Shown piece after piece: positions 5,507 through 5,809 of a stretch of DNA of 5,809 nucleotides (its first letter is position 1; every line of letters begins with the position of its first letter). A model generated the notes under the pieces. The model had not been told where the DNA came from and ran no database searches. It saw only the letters and a list, made by a program, of their open reading frames with translations. The translations under genes were made by a program, and so were the position numbers. The stretch comes from Bacteroidota bacterium (GTDB lineage: Bacteria > Bacteroidota > Bacteroidia > Chitinophagales > Chitinophagaceae), in contig JAEWBD010000079.1 of NCBI GenBank assembly GCA_023391315.1, positions 1 to 5,809 of the forward strand, given 5' to 3'.

Positions 5507-5809
5507 CTAATTCACCATTTCAAGATCGCAAAACCAAAATCCATATTTCTTTTTTACATCGTCCACATTATTCAATCTTGACACTTCGTATTGCTTATAC
5601 GTTGTTCTTCCCTGCTTAAACTTTACGGGCTGTTTAAAGATAGGGCCGTCAAAAACAAAAGAATGAAACTCTCCATTTTCACCGCAGGGATCAACATTCT
5701 TTGGCAAGTCATTAATAAAAGATTCATCTATCAATCTTCCACAAAAATTTTTATCAAGAAAAGCAGCATTTACGCATGCGATAACAGCTTTAAAGCCAGT
5801 ATCTACAAA
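5507..5809 (-). CDS. Dph6/MJ0570-type adenine nucleotide alpha-hydrolase, C-terminal fragment (5' end outside window)
   Basis: The frame is open from the right edge and ends at TAG 5507-5509, giving 100 residues. A TTG near 5734 is not the real start, because conserved sequence continues upstream of it (GFKAVIACVNAAFLDKNFCG). The family hallmark is LPKNVDPCGENGEFHSFVFD followed by GPIF, then the C-terminal YGFWFCDLE. This is the C-terminal domain of the MJ0570/Dph6 family, whose N-terminal half (off the window) carries the ATP-binding PP-loop. In eukaryotes, and by homology archaea, these proteins amidate diphthine on elongation factor 2 using ATP and ammonia. Bacteria lack diphthamide, so the bacterial enzyme must act on another substrate, which is unknown to me; bacterial copies are usually labelled diphthine-ammonia ligase or alpha-hydrolase. 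The 'DPCGENGEFH' form is the bacterial variant, where Dph6 proteins have roughly 'GEGGEYET'. It converges with the marC-family gene across a 50-base gap holding a hairpin. Confidence 0.88.
   Translation of the reverse strand, partial: FVDTGFKAVIACVNAAFLDKNFCGRLIDESFINDLPKNVDPCGENGEFHSFVFDGPIFKQPVKFKQGRTTYKQYEVSRLNNVDDVKKKYGFWFCDLEMVN

Overview
The window most likely comes from a member of the Bacteroidota, probably the Chitinophagaceae or a close relative. Three things point there: perfect Bacteroidota-type -7 boxes (TAnnTTTG) in front of several genes, no clear Shine-Dalgarno sequences, and AT-rich intergenic DNA around moderately AT-rich genes. Family assignments below rest on motif recognition in the translated sequence, with no database search. 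The content is mostly housekeeping plus an efflux operon; I see no mobile elements, CRISPR arrays, tRNA or rRNA genes.

Layout. (1) Positions 2-1659, + strand: the last 62 codons of an RND efflux pump inner-membrane transporter, then a complete outer-membrane factor lipoprotein of the NodT/OprM type. These form the distal end of an efflux operon that runs in from the left edge. (2) 1682-3021, - strand: a secreted conserved hypothetical protein, preceded by a SlyD/SlpA-like FKBP prolyl isomerase. (3) 3175-4295, + strand: an Hsp15-like S4 RNA-binding protein and TrmD (tRNA m1G37 methyltransferase), both linked to translation. (4) 4317-4808, - strand: an exported thioredoxin-fold protein with a CSWC active site. 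It is divergent from (5) 4887-5456, + strand: a six-helix MarC-family membrane protein. (6) 5507 to the right edge, - strand: the C-terminal 100 residues of an adenine-nucleotide alpha-hydrolase related to diphthine-ammonia ligase (MJ0570/Dph6 type), cut by the window end.

The gene order is a mosaic of short transcription units on alternating strands. Convergent pairs meet at about 1660, 4300 and 5460-5505, and divergent pairs share control regions at 3022-3174 and 4809-4886. The clearest regulatory signals are a full -33/-7 promoter for the thioredoxin-fold gene, a -7 box so close to trmD that its transcript may be leaderless, and a perfect 11-bp inverted repeat between the last two convergent genes. 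No intergenic stretch exceeds 200 bases; the longest (2369-2565) shows no convincing gene or RNA. Nothing here is a clear new multi-gene system. The least understood items are the hypothetical at 1682-2368 and the bacterial Dph6-like protein at the right edge.
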